A DNA stretch of 64,000 nt from Acidimicrobiia bacterium (GTDB taxonomy: Bacteria; Actinomycetota; Acidimicrobiia; Spongiisociales; UBA5794): NCBI GenBank assembly GCA_026985095.1, contig JALSQW010000066.1, positions 44,788-108,787 of the forward strand, read 5' to 3'. A program made the translations under genes and the position numbers. Within the stretch, counting starts at the first letter, position 1. The number at the start of each line of letters is the position of its first letter. Of this stretch, positions 52,440 to 60,346 are shown piece after piece. The notes under the pieces are model-generated. The model did not search any database. It was not told the DNA's origin and saw nothing but the letters and a program-made list of their open reading frames with translations.

Positions 52440-54419
52440 TCAGCGCCTCCCGGCGGTCACCGCCACCGGCGCCCCCGCGACCGGCAAGGTGTAGTCGGCG
52501 GTTCCCGGGGCGTTCTCCAGGTTCACGTAGACACTCCCGGTCGACGGCCGGTACACCGCCACCGTGTCGTCACCGTCGCCATCCCAGTCCCCCGCCAGGA
52601 TCACGTCGCCGGGATCGCCGTAGTAGAACTCCAGCTCGGCGACGCCCGGCGTCAACGAGTTCCTGAAGTAGACGAACCCGGTGGAGACGCGGTACAGACC
52701 GACGGTGTCGATCCCGTCGCCGTCGAAGTCACCCACGAACGGCACATCACCGGGGTTGCCGAAGTAGAAGTCGAAGCTGGCTGCGCCCAGGCCGCCGCCG
52801 TCCCGGCCGAGCTCGTCGATCACGAAGACCCGTCCTTCGGCCGGGCGGTAGATGGCCACCGTGTCGTCCCCGTCGCCGTCGAAGTCCCCCACCAGTGGCA
52901 CGTCGCCGGGGTTGCCGAAGTAGAACGTGATGTCGGCGACGCCTTCGGTGTTCGAGTTCTTGAGGTACACGAACCCGTCCGACTGCCGGTACAGGCCCGG
53001 GGTGGCCGTCCCGTCACCGTTCCAGTCGCCCATGAAGGCGATGTCGCCGGGGTTGCCGAAGTAGAAGTCGTTGCTGGTCACCGGACTGTCGAGCGCGTCG
53101 AGGACCGACCATCGCCCACCCGCGTCCACCAGCGCCACCGTGTCGCAGGTGACCCCGGAGGGACACGGGGGCGTACCGATCGGCTCGTTCCCGACCGCGG
53201 GGTCGTCGATCTCAACGACGTAGCCGTCGACGGTAGCGGCGGTGACGGTGATCGTGAAACCCTCGACGGTGGCGGACTCGCCGGGTTGGAGCACGTGGGC
53301 GTCGCCTCCCGGATCGGCGGGGAGCTGGGTCTGGGAGGCGTCGAGGCCGGCGCACAGCGACCAGTAGCCCGACGGACACGCCTGATCGATGGTGTGGACC
53401 TCGACGCCCTCCCAATCGACACCGGTCGTTCCGTTCGGTGGGATGGCGTCGACCCCGCGAGCCCGACGCGCGTCCAGGGTGACGAACCGGGTGGGGAGGT
53501 CGATCGGGATGACGACGACCTGTGTGCCGGAACGATCGTAGGGCACCAGCTCGATGATGCGGTCGCCCGAGGTGTGGACGAGCAGGTCGGTCGGGTCGAT
53601 CCAGCCCGAGCGGTAGCGGTTGAGCCCCAAGGTGGCGTAGGGCTCGGGGTTGGAGGCACCGTTGGCCTTCCGGTTGCCGCTCATCAGATCCGAGTAGTTG
53701 TCGTAGTCGTTCGTCCCGCCCGACGACGAGTGCGGCCAGTGGAGGGCGTGGCCGAGCTCGTGGGCCGCCACGAGCGGGAACGAGCGGAGGGTCTGGCCAC
53801 CGACCACCACCGCCCGAGCGTTGTCCGGGTAGCTCGCCGGGGTCGAGGCGCATTGAGCGGCGGTCCCGCATTCGTAGCCGGGGCCTCCGAAGCCGGCGAG
53901 CCCGTCGTCGGTGACGATGAACGCCCCCTCGGCGTCGGTCCGATGCCCTCCCGGCGCCGACGCGACCCGGTCGCGGCACTCGTCCGACGAGGGGGCGGTC
54001 ACATCGCCTCCGGTCACGAAGCGCGGGTCGTAGGCGCCGTTGGACAGACCGTTGTAGAACGTCGTGGTGCCGGCGAGGATGTCGAGGATCTCGGCGTGAC
54101 TCAAGGTGAGGACGTTCCCCGGAACGTCGCAGCGCCACACCTCCCAGACATCCTGGTCGAGGGAGTACCGCTCCATGAACGAGGCCAGCGGCACGACACC
54201 GTTGGGGTCCTCGAGGAACGGATCGGCCGATGCCTCGGACGTGATCCCGTCGGGACGCAGGACCCTCCGAGTCGGAGAGAGCTCGACGATCCGATCATCC
54301 CGGGTGAGGACCGACGGACCACCCTGCCCCGCCGCGCCGTCCACGACCGGCACCAGGGTGGCGGCGACGACGGTCGCGACCGCCACGACGAGACGGAACA
54401 TGGCCCGCGTCGAGATCAC
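52440..54419 (-). CDS. Secreted metzincin-type metalloprotease with C-terminal FG-GAP-like repeats
   Basis: The 659-aa protein has a signal peptide (residues ~1-30), the extended zinc motif HELGHALHWPH (His220, Glu221, His224, His230) and a Met-turn at SDLMSG (Met246), the metzincin signature. A beta-sandwich region (~380-405) is followed by four repeats (452-640) with GDFDGDGxDTVGLYR loops that could bind calcium and stabilise a propeller-like fold. GTG 54419 has GAGGAG upstream; ATG at codon 7 is an alternative. Confidence 0.88.
   Translation of the reverse strand: MISTRAMFRLVVAVATVVAATLVPVVDGAAGQGGPSVLTRDDRIVELSPTRRVLRPDGITSEASADPFLEDPNGVVPLASFMERYSLDQDVWEVWRCDVPGNVLTLSHAEILDILAGTTTFYNGLSNGAYDPRFVTGGDVTAPSSDECRDRVASAPGGHRTDAEGAFIVTDDGLAGFGGPGYECGTAAQCASTPASYPDNARAVVVGGQTLRSFPLVAAHELGHALHWPHSSSGGTNDYDNYSDLMSGNRKANGASNPEPYATLGLNRYRSGWIDPTDLLVHTSGDRIIELVPYDRSGTQVVVIPIDLPTRFVTLDARRARGVDAIPPNGTTGVDWEGVEVHTIDQACPSGYWSLCAGLDASQTQLPADPGGDAHVLQPGESATVEGFTITVTAATVDGYVVEIDDPAVGNEPIGTPPCPSGVTCDTVALVDAGGRWSVLDALDSPVTSNDFYFGNPGDIAFMGDWNGDGTATPGLYRQSDGFVYLKNSNTEGVADITFYFGNPGDVPLVGDFDGDGDDTVAIYRPAEGRVFVIDELGRDGGGLGAASFDFYFGNPGDVPFVGDFDGDGIDTVGLYRVSTGFVYFRNSLTPGVAELEFYYGDPGDVILAGDWDGDGDDTVAVYRPSTGSVYVNLENAPGTADYTLPVAGAPVAVTAGRR
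52500..53066 (-). repeat. Four tandem FG-GAP-like protein repeats of ~50 codons
   Basis: Each unit reads FYFGNPGD, then GDxDGDGxDTVGLYR, then a short strand. They start at residues 452, 499, 551 and 599 of the metalloprotease. Copies differ enough at DNA level to suggest old duplications. Confidence 0.8.
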
Positions 54420-54504
54420 CGGAGGCTCCTCATGTTCATCGTGTCGGCACCAGGCTATCGGTCATGAGCGTTTGCGGCCGCCCCCGGCCCCCCGGCGGTG
54501 ACGA

Positions 54505-55143
54505 TCAGGACCCGACGATACGGAACGAGGCAGCGACGGCGCGACAGCGATCGATCTCGTCGACGACCGAGGCCTCGTCGGGTCCGCTCGTTCCGCAGCT
54601 GACGGTCCATCCGGTGTCCTCGACCAAGGTGACGAGCTGGATGACCCACCACCGGCCTTCGGCCCCCTCGGAGAGCTCCGCCAGGTCGTACGATCCGCCC
54701 ACGACCACCGCCTCCCGCCCGTCGATGGTCGTCCGGTCGGTCCGGGTCACCTCGTAGCTGGAGAACAACGATTCGATGTTCCGCCGGCTCAACTCCACGT
54801 AGCGATCGAGGTCACCGCCGACGGGAGCGGGTTCAGCGATCACGTTGACGTTCGGGCTGTAGCTGCCGTCCCCACCGGGGAGGCCCGCCGCCATGAGGAT
54901 CCCACCTCGGAAGTCCCCGACGTCAGCCATCACGTCGCCGATGAGCGTCTCGTCGATGGAGAACACCTGCCAGTCGGCAGGGTACATGATCGAGAAGGCG
55001 CCGTCGGCGTAGGTGGTCCAATCCGCCGGGACGCTCGGCACGATCGGATCCGTCGTCGTGGTGGAACCTGCGCTCGAGCACGCCGAGATCACCACGGCCA
55101 CGATCGTCCCCAGCCAGATCCGTCTGGTCGTTCCCATACCCAT
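54505..55143 (-). CDS. Secreted lipoprotein of unknown function
   Basis: The 212-aa protein has a lipobox ISAC with Cys22 after a hydrophobic signal (residues 8-21). The mature part has a FSIMYPADWQVFSIDE region as in PsbP/DUF1795-like lipoproteins, and two further Cys (CGTSG, DRCRAV). ATG 55143 is preceded by GGAGG eight bases upstream. The gap 54420-54504 to the protease gene holds nothing. Confidence 0.8.
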   Translation of the reverse strand: MGMGTTRRIWLGTIVAVVISACSSAGSTTTTDPIVPSVPADWTTYADGAFSIMYPADWQVFSIDETLIGDVMADVGDFRGGILMAAGLPGGDGSYSPNVNVIAEPAPVGGDLDRYVELSRRNIESLFSSYEVTRTDRTTIDGREAVVVGGSYDLAELSEGAEGRWWVIQLVTLVEDTGWTVSCGTSGPDEASVVDEIDRCRAVAASFRIVGS

Positions 55144-55396
55144 GACGGGGTCCTCCGTCGTCTCGGCGTGGCGGTAGCCTACCGACCGGCTTCTCGGGCG
55201 CCGGTCCCCTCGTGCCGACGCCGGCCGCGTCTCCCCGCCTGCGACAGCCGTGCGATGAGGCCGTGTGGGACGGTGAAGGACGCCACCGCTCGCCTCCCGT
55301 TGCGGTTCCGCATCACCCCGCGGTGCGGCGGGCTGACGAACGTGCCGGCGCGGCGGGGGTTCTTCACGGCCCCATCTCGCCGGCGGCGCACGGCGA

Positions 55397-55561
55397 CCGG
55401 AGCAGGGGTGGCGGGTCATCGTACGGCGGGTCGATCGCGTCGCCGGCTTCGCCGCCTTGCGGGAAGAGGAGGAGATCATCGCCGCCTGCCTGGTCGTCGT
55501 CGACGGTCGCTGCGCGGGGATCCACCAGGTGGCGGTCTCCCCGCAGCAGCGCCGTCGAGGG
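55397..55561 (+). pseudogene. GNAT acetyltransferase fragment at island junction
   Basis: In one frame the translation reads EQGWRVIVRRVDRVAGFAAL and, further on, GIHQVAVSPQQRRRG, which resembles the acetyl-CoA-binding core of a GNAT. No start, upstream domain or C-terminus is present, and homology stops 15 bp before the direct repeat. It is probably a gene truncated at the element boundary. The rest of 55144-55575 shows nothing I can name. Confidence 0.4.
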
Positions 55562-55575
55562 AAGACCCGGCAGCT

Positions 55576-55695
55576 TCGCGGACTCTTGGCGTTTCGAGAG
55601 TGGAAGCGCTCCTCCACTGAATGGCGAGAGCCCTTGCGGCGCAGGGCCTCTCGCTGGTCGGGCTGGCCGGATTTGAACCGGCGACCTCTTGACCC
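55576..55695. repeat. Left attachment-site repeat (direct repeat copy 1)
   Basis: This copy aligns without gaps to 63881-64000, with 7 mismatches confined to 55598-55616 and identity from 55617 on. In the integrase frame its first part still encodes SRTLGVSRVEALLH and a stop, the same tail as the right-hand integrase, so it also holds the end of a second, lost integrase. The identity may extend beyond 55695, past the window edge of the other copy. Confidence 0.85.
55624..55654 (-). terminator. Hairpin downstream of tRNA-Pro fragment
   Basis: GCGAGAG and CTCTCGC pair, with further CCC/GGG pairing inside. It starts next to the encoded CCA end and is repeated at 63929-63959. Most likely the tRNA terminator carried along with the attachment site. 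Confidence 0.5.
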
Positions 55696-55704
55696 CCAGT
55701 CAAG
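55655..55704 (-). pseudogene. 3' half of tRNA-Pro(GGG), attachment-site remnant
   Basis: On the minus strand there is an anticodon arm CTTGA-CTGGGGG-TCAAG (anticodon GGG), a variable loop, a T arm GCCGG-TTCAAAT-CCGGC, the acceptor strand CAGCCCG and A-CCA. Upstream there is no D arm and no matching 5' acceptor CGGGCTG, so this is a 3' fragment. Confidence 0.8.
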
Positions 55705-56043
55705 ATCAGGGGGTACTGCCAGCGTGGGCGAATGAGCGAGAACCGTTGCGGCGCTTGGCTTTCTCGTGTTCAGTGCCTTTCATCGTTTTCCGCCGTTTCT
55801 CGCCGTCTCGCGGACTCTTCGCGGACTCTTGGTCCGGAGCCGTGCGTGTCCGTTGGCGAAGTCCGGCGCGAGACGGGGCCGGAAGCGCGACCTGTGGAGG
55901 AGTGCTTCCGGCCCGTCTCATTGGACGATTCGTCAACCAGCCCATCCGAGTTCCCGTCCGCCGTGCAGGCCGCTGCGATCACGCCGCGGAACTCGATCGG
56001 CTCGATCGACGAATACACGATGAGCGACCTGTGGAGGTTCGTC
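55705..56043. other. Non-coding stretch inside left island end
   Basis: I see no supported gene in these ~340 bp. A long frame continues in from the right but its residues look random. The only structure is the pair of CGCGGACTCTT repeats at 55809-55830. A promoter for the secreted-protein gene should be here, but no clear one was found. Confidence 0.5.
55809..55830. repeat. Tandem 11-bp repeats CGCGGACTCTT (left), candidate integrase arm sites
   Basis: Two adjacent exact copies, 55809-55819 and 55820-55830. The same word is found at 55577-55587 and, as three copies (two ending in CC), at 63861-63892. Its presence in non-coding DNA on the left argues for a site rather than only coding sequence. 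Confidence 0.45.
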
Positions 56044-56586
56044 ATGCGTTGGTTGGTGTTCGGACTCGTGGTAACGATGGTTCTGGGTGCAGTGGCATCG
56101 GCGGGAGCCGCAACGGCTCCGCCGGCGAGATCCCACTGCGTGGTTCGGGTCGTGGACGAACTCCCCTCTGGCGAGTTGGTGACCACGCCGCCGGAGTGCT
56201 ACGCCACGCTGGCGGCCGCGGTGACGGCGGCCTCCAGTGGCACCTACGAGGTACCGGCGGGTCTCTCGGGAAGGGACCTGTTCCTCGATCCGTCGGTTGC
56301 GGCGTCCGTGGCCTCGTTCACGTTGGGGATCCACTTCGACGGCCGGTACGGCACGGGCAGCTCCATCTCGGAGGTGGGCTCCTCGTGTACCGGGGGATGG
56401 TGGAACACCGGGGCATCGTGGGCGAACCGGATCTCGTCGTCGTGGAATGGCTGCTACCGGTTGCGTCATCACGATCTGCCGAACCGCTCCGGATCACGGG
56501 TGGACACGGTCGGGTCGCAGGCGACCCACACGCTGCCCTCGTGGATGGACAACCGCACCGAGTCGGTGTCGTACTGGGGAAGCTGA
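56044..56586 (+). CDS. Small secreted four-cysteine protein, possibly crystallin-like/inhibitor I36-like
   Basis: The 180-aa protein has a signal peptide (residues 1-28: RWLVFGLVVTMVLGAVASAGA) and a mature part with four Cys. The last ~65 residues (CTGGWWNTGASWANRISS ... WMDNRTESVSYWG) resemble C-termini of secreted actinobacterial proteins of the beta/gamma-crystallin-like peptidase-inhibitor I36 group; this is from memory and weak. ATG 56044 has GGAGG six bases upstream; ATG 56020 is a poorer choice. Confidence 0.7.
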   Translation: MRWLVFGLVVTMVLGAVASAGAATAPPARSHCVVRVVDELPSGELVTTPPECYATLAAAVTAASSGTYEVPAGLSGRDLFLDPSVAASVASFTLGIHFDGRYGTGSSISEVGSSCTGGWWNTGASWANRISSSWNGCYRLRHHDLPNRSGSRVDTVGSQATHTLPSWMDNRTESVSYWGS

Positions 56587-56619
56587 CAACGTTGCCCCGC
56601 GACGTGTCATCCTGACGGT

Positions 56620-57189
56620 GTGGACGACCTGATGGGCGATGCGGAGGTAGTCGAAGCCTCGTTGCAGGATCCGGAGCGATTCGGGGAACTCTTCGACCGG
56701 TACTACGAGATGATCTTCCGGTACACGGTCCGAGCCGTCGGGGCGAACGACGGACCGGATATCGCCGCGGAGGTGTTCACCCGCGCGTTCCGATCCCGCA
56801 AGAGCTTCGATTCCGGCTATCGCTCGGCAGGACCTTGGCTCTTCGGGATCGCCGCCAACGTCGTGGCCGACCACCTGAGGCGCAGGTTCCGGGGCAGCCG
56901 CGCCTTCAAGCGGCTCTCTCCGCCGAGCTACGAGCCCGACGCGGCCGACGCGGTGGCGGATCGGGTCGACGCCGAACGGACCCGTCCGCTCCTTGCTGCC
57001 GCGTTGGGATCGCTGCGACCTGAGGAGCTCGACGTCCTCTTGCTCGTCGCGCTCGGCGAGCTCTCCTACGGCGAGATCGCTGCCGCGCTCGAGATCCCGA
57101 TCGGCACCGTCCGGTCGCGGCTTCACCGGGCCCGGCAGAAGCTGCGGAACCAGATCGCTCCCATCGACGAATCAACAGACGATGACTGA
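56620..57189 (+). CDS. ECF-type RNA polymerase sigma factor
   Basis: The 189-aa sigma70-family protein has region 2 (FGELFDRYYEMIFRYTVRAVG to WLFGIAANVVADHLRRR, ~20-90) and region 4 (LSYGEIAAALEIPIGTVRSRLHRARQKL, ~145-175). GTG 56620; ATG 56632 is an alternative. It overlaps the next gene by 8 bp, a typical sigma/anti-sigma arrangement, and probably controls the island genes. Confidence 0.92.
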   Translation: MDDLMGDAEVVEASLQDPERFGELFDRYYEMIFRYTVRAVGANDGPDIAAEVFTRAFRSRKSFDSGYRSAGPWLFGIAANVVADHLRRRFRGSRAFKRLSPPSYEPDAADAVADRVDAERTRPLLAAALGSLRPEELDVLLLVALGELSYGEIAAALEIPIGTVRSRLHRARQKLRNQIAPIDESTDDD

Positions 57190-58165
57190 GTTCGACGACA
57201 TCTTGAAGCGGCTCCGCGACGAAGCCGGCGACCCCGTCCCGACCGAGGCGGATCGGCGGGCAGCCCGAGCGCGTCTCGACGCCGCCGTCACCGCCGAACG
57301 CGGCCACACGCGTCGTGCCAGGGCTCTCCGATGGTTCGCAGCCGCAGCCGCGGTCGTTGCCGTCGTCGCCGGGAGTCTCTGGGTGCTCGGCCTTGGGCGA
57401 ATACCGGCGGTGGCTTCCCTCGAGGAGATCGCCCGCGCTGCCCGGGAGGCCGGCCCCCTCGACGTCCCCGACGGAGCGTTCCTGTACGTCCGGGCCGAAG
57501 AGACGTCGCTGGCGGTGCGGCCTGGCAGCGAGTTCGGTCTCGACGTCGACTGGCTCCCCTACCTGCTGCCCACCATCACGGAGACCTGGACCGGGCCCGC
57601 GGGACGGTTCGTTCAGATCCGAACCACCGTCGGCACGCCACGGTTCTTCCACCCCGCAGCCGAGGCCGCGTACCGCGCCGCCGACGGAGGCGACGCCGAT
57701 CGGGTCGGTCAGACCACCACCGAACGGTTCACCGACGTCGCCGGTCCGTACGATGACATCACCTGGTCGACCGACGCCGAGACCCTCCTCGCCCAGATCG
57801 ACGCCGTCACCGGATCCGAAGACCAGCAACGGCCGGCACGGGAACGGCGCCTCGACGTCGTCCTCGACCTGCTCCGGGATCCCCTCACCGAACCCGAACT
57901 TCGAGGCGCCCTCATCGAGACGCTCGGCCTCCTCGGCCCCGACGAGGTCACACCGCAGCCCGAAGGCTCCACCACCCTCACCTTCCTCACCGCCGGCGAA
58001 CGGTCCGTCCGCATCCAGATCACGATCACCACCGACGGATGGCCGATCGGAGAACGCCACACCCTCCTGGTCGACGACACCGAACTCGGCATCCCCGCCG
58101 GAACCGTCATCGACGAATCCCACCGCGAACCGCCCCAGCTCGCCGATCGCCTCCCCGAACCGTGA
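57182..58165 (+). CDS. Membrane anti-sigma-like protein (CU044_5270-like)
   Basis: The 327-aa protein has a cytoplasmic N-terminus (1-48), one membrane helix (51-70, RWFAAAAAVVAVVAGSLWVLG) and a large extracytoplasmic domain starting ASLEEIARAAREAGPLDVPDGAFLYV. This matches a group of sigma-associated actinobacterial membrane proteins. ATG 57182 overlaps the sigma gene stop. It likely restrains the sigma factor until an envelope signal arrives (inference). A 223-bp piece is duplicated at 63329. Confidence 0.8.
   Translation: MTEFDDILKRLRDEAGDPVPTEADRRAARARLDAAVTAERGHTRRARALRWFAAAAAVVAVVAGSLWVLGLGRIPAVASLEEIARAAREAGPLDVPDGAFLYVRAEETSLAVRPGSEFGLDVDWLPYLLPTITETWTGPAGRFVQIRTTVGTPRFFHPAAEAAYRAADGGDADRVGQTTTERFTDVAGPYDDITWSTDAETLLAQIDAVTGSEDQQRPARERRLDVVLDLLRDPLTEPELRGALIETLGLLGPDEVTPQPEGSTTLTFLTAGERSVRIQITITTDGWPIGERHTLLVDDTELGIPAGTVIDESHREPPQLADRLPEP
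57636..57859 (+). repeat. Source copy of internal 224-bp duplication (anti-sigma gene)
   Basis: These bases match 63329-63551 closely (about a dozen substitutions and one 1-nt deletion by eye). They encode the middle of the extracytoplasmic domain of the anti-sigma-like protein. Confidence 0.85.
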
Positions 58166-58231
58166 ACCAGCGGGAACCCGATCGCGCCTTCCGGCGAATC
58201 ATCAGTAGGAGGCAACAGAGGAGGAGTAGCC

Positions 58232-58384
58232 ATGGATCGACGGCAGCCGCGCTCGGCCATCAGCTCGCCGGCAGGGGCACGAGGGCTCTCGCTGACGGCG
58301 TGGCGCTCTGAGCACGGCGGAGAGCCTGGCTGCGACAGGAGGAGGCGGTACCCACGAGCGATCGGAGCTGGACACCAATCGTGA
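58232..58384 (+). CDS. Possible 50-aa small protein upstream of protease gene
   Basis: The reading frame starts MDRRQPRSAISSPAG and is Arg/Ser/Gly rich. Its main support is a strong GGAGGAG site five bases before the ATG. It ends 22 bp before the protease start and could be a leader peptide or noise. Nothing else is seen in 58166-58406. Confidence 0.3.
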   Translation: MDRRQPRSAISSPAGARGLSLTAWRSEHGGEPGCDRRRRYPRAIGAGHQS

Positions 58385-58406
58385 GAGCGGGAAGGAGTAG
58401 GCAGAG

Positions 58407-59699
58407 GTGACACCGTTTCGAAGACTGAGGATCCTGATCATTTCCGTCTTCCTCATCCTGAGCGGCACGGCATCAGCGGTGGCCGCGTGGAGCGGTACGG
58501 ACGGACCCCGGACGTTCGACGACATCGTAGGCAAGACCTACGCGTCGGACGGCGGTGTCTTCCAGGATGATGCGACAGCGAGTGCCGACGATATCGGACG
58601 CCTTGCGGCGGAGAGTGGCCTTTCCGTCGCCGAGGTTGGGGACGCTATCGGGCACCAGGAGCGATTCGAGCAGTGGGCAAAGGAACTCATCGATCGGTAC
58701 CCGGACCGAATTGCTGCGATCTGGGTGGACCCCGTGCCAGCCGCTGTCGGGTACGTTCGGTTCGCTGGCGAGGTGCCGCCCGGCGTGGCCGAAGAGGCTG
58801 CGGGTCTCGGGTTGGAGGTGCGGCTGCGACCCGGACCAGCGATCTCCTCGGACGATTGGGCCCGTCGTGTGCGCGCCGTAGCGTTGGCGGTGAAGAACAT
58901 GGGCTATCGGAATGTAGTCGTCTTCTACGACGCGCCGACGAACAGGATCGAGGTCGAGTTCATGCTTCCCGAGTCGGGTCGCGCACCGACCGCCATGGAG
59001 CTCGCGGCCGCTGCGGCCGAGCGGTTGCACAGTGCAGGAGTCATTGGGTCGGTCGGCGACCTCCGAGCGCGAGATCTTCAAGTGGTCGTCTTCCCGGGAG
59101 ACGGTCCCTTCGTGGTACGAACCCACACCCGAGGGGGCAATTGGATGTTGGACGATTCAGCGCGGGAGTGCACAAGTGGCTGGTCCGTGAGCGGCCCCAA
59201 CGGGAATGGCGTGCTGACCGCTGGCCATTGCAGCGGCATCAACAAGTTCGAACAACCAGGCGTCACGCCGTACTCCGCGCCGTGGAAGGATGAGGAATAC
59301 GGGCTTCGCGGGGATGTGGAGTACCATACGACGACCCATGTCGAACTCGCTGAGTTCTATGCCAGCGCATCGACCATTCGAGACGTGACATCCCTACAGG
59401 CGACATCGGCGATGAACGGAAAGAGCGTCTGTTTCTATGGCCGGGCGAGCAACAGTCGGACCTGCAATCACACAGTCACGGCTGTCGACGTGGTCGTGGT
59501 CGACGACAACGGCGTCACCGTTGGTGAACTCGCAAGGGCCACAAATGACTCGTCGCAGCCTGGCGACAGTGGAGGCGGCTGGTCCTGGGGCACGACTGCG
59601 TTCGGAGTCCAGCACGGCTACGACGCCAACGGCAACGGGTACTTCACGATGATCGAATCAGCCGAAGCCGCGCTGAGCGTGACGGTTCTCACCAAGTGA
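58407..59699 (+). CDS. Secreted trypsin-like (S1) serine protease with pro-domain
   Basis: The 430-aa protein has a signal peptide (1-27), a pro-region (~30-235) and a chymotrypsin-fold domain with catalytic His274 (LTAGHCSG), probable Asp303 (RGDVEY) and Ser388 (QPGDSGGGW). Cys255/275 and Cys342/353 are positioned for the two usual disulfides of streptogrisin-like enzymes. GTG 58407 follows AAGGAG. The stop overlaps the lipoprotein start (GTGA). Confidence 0.87.
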   Translation: MTPFRRLRILIISVFLILSGTASAVAAWSGTDGPRTFDDIVGKTYASDGGVFQDDATASADDIGRLAAESGLSVAEVGDAIGHQERFEQWAKELIDRYPDRIAAIWVDPVPAAVGYVRFAGEVPPGVAEEAAGLGLEVRLRPGPAISSDDWARRVRAVALAVKNMGYRNVVVFYDAPTNRIEVEFMLPESGRAPTAMELAAAAAERLHSAGVIGSVGDLRARDLQVVVFPGDGPFVVRTHTRGGNWMLDDSARECTSGWSVSGPNGNGVLTAGHCSGINKFEQPGVTPYSAPWKDEEYGLRGDVEYHTTTHVELAEFYASASTIRDVTSLQATSAMNGKSVCFYGRASNSRTCNHTVTAVDVVVVDDNGVTVGELARATNDSSQPGDSGGGWSWGTTAFGVQHGYDANGNGYFTMIESAEAALSVTVLTK

Positions 59700-60124
59700 A
59701 GAGCAAGAACAGCACACCGACAAAGGAAGCGACATGTTTGGTCGGCGCGCTGGTCATCCTGATCGCGGCATGCACACCCCGCAGTGGGGTCTCGTTGCCC
59801 ACCTGGGACCCGCGTGAGGTCACCACGTTCCACGCCACGGCGTCGGGAGCGGGAACGCTCGACGTCACGGCCGAGGGATGCGTCCATCTCGTCCTCGACG
59901 GCGGGAAGCGGCTCCTCCTCGTCTGGCCACTCCCTTCCCGGCTGGAGGACGACGGACGGACCGTCCGCTTCGTGGACCCTGCGACCGGTGAGGAGATGCG
60001 GCTTCGAAGCGGCGACCGGATCGAAGCCGGAGGCAGCACCGGGGCACCTGATTACGTGGACCCCCCGGTACCGGCATGCCGTGGTGACGAGACCTTCGTC
60101 GTCACCGCCATCGGTGTCCCATGA
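59696..60124 (+). CDS. Small lipoprotein co-translated with serine protease
   Basis: The 142-aa protein has a lipobox IAAC with Cys26 and a beta-rich mature part containing one more Cys pair (GCVHLVLDGGKR, PACRGDE). GTG 59696 overlaps the protease stop. It could be an inhibitor, anchor or substrate of the protease (inference). No family recognised. 60125-60346 holds no supported gene. Confidence 0.75.
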   Translation: MKSKNSTPTKEATCLVGALVILIAACTPRSGVSLPTWDPREVTTFHATASGAGTLDVTAEGCVHLVLDGGKRLLLVWPLPSRLEDDGRTVRFVDPATGEEMRLRSGDRIEAGGSTGAPDYVDPPVPACRGDETFVVTAIGVP

Positions 60125-60346
60125 TGATGCGGTCGCGGCCAGGCGACACATGCTCATCCAGGAGGTGACAGCAAATACCGACAACTCGAAGGCCGAGAGG
60201 AAGGGAAGAACGCGTGCCACGCGGTACACCGCGTCCGACCGTGCCATGCGTGGCCTCGTCGGAGATGGCGTCCGCTCCTCGGACGAGCGCCAGCACCGGC
60301 ATACGGTCGACTCCTCCTGCTCGCTCGCCTGATTCGGCAAGGGGGG

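Noticed and set aside
58232..58384. Confident call of a 50-aa peptide as an antimicrobial or signal peptide
   Set aside because: Only the ribosome site supports it; no signal sequence, Cys pattern or processing motif is present. Kept as a low-confidence frame.
60125..60346. Small protein starting MLIQEVTANTDNS near 60150
   Set aside because: No correctly spaced ribosome site, low-complexity basic sequence and no recognisable family; left as non-coding.
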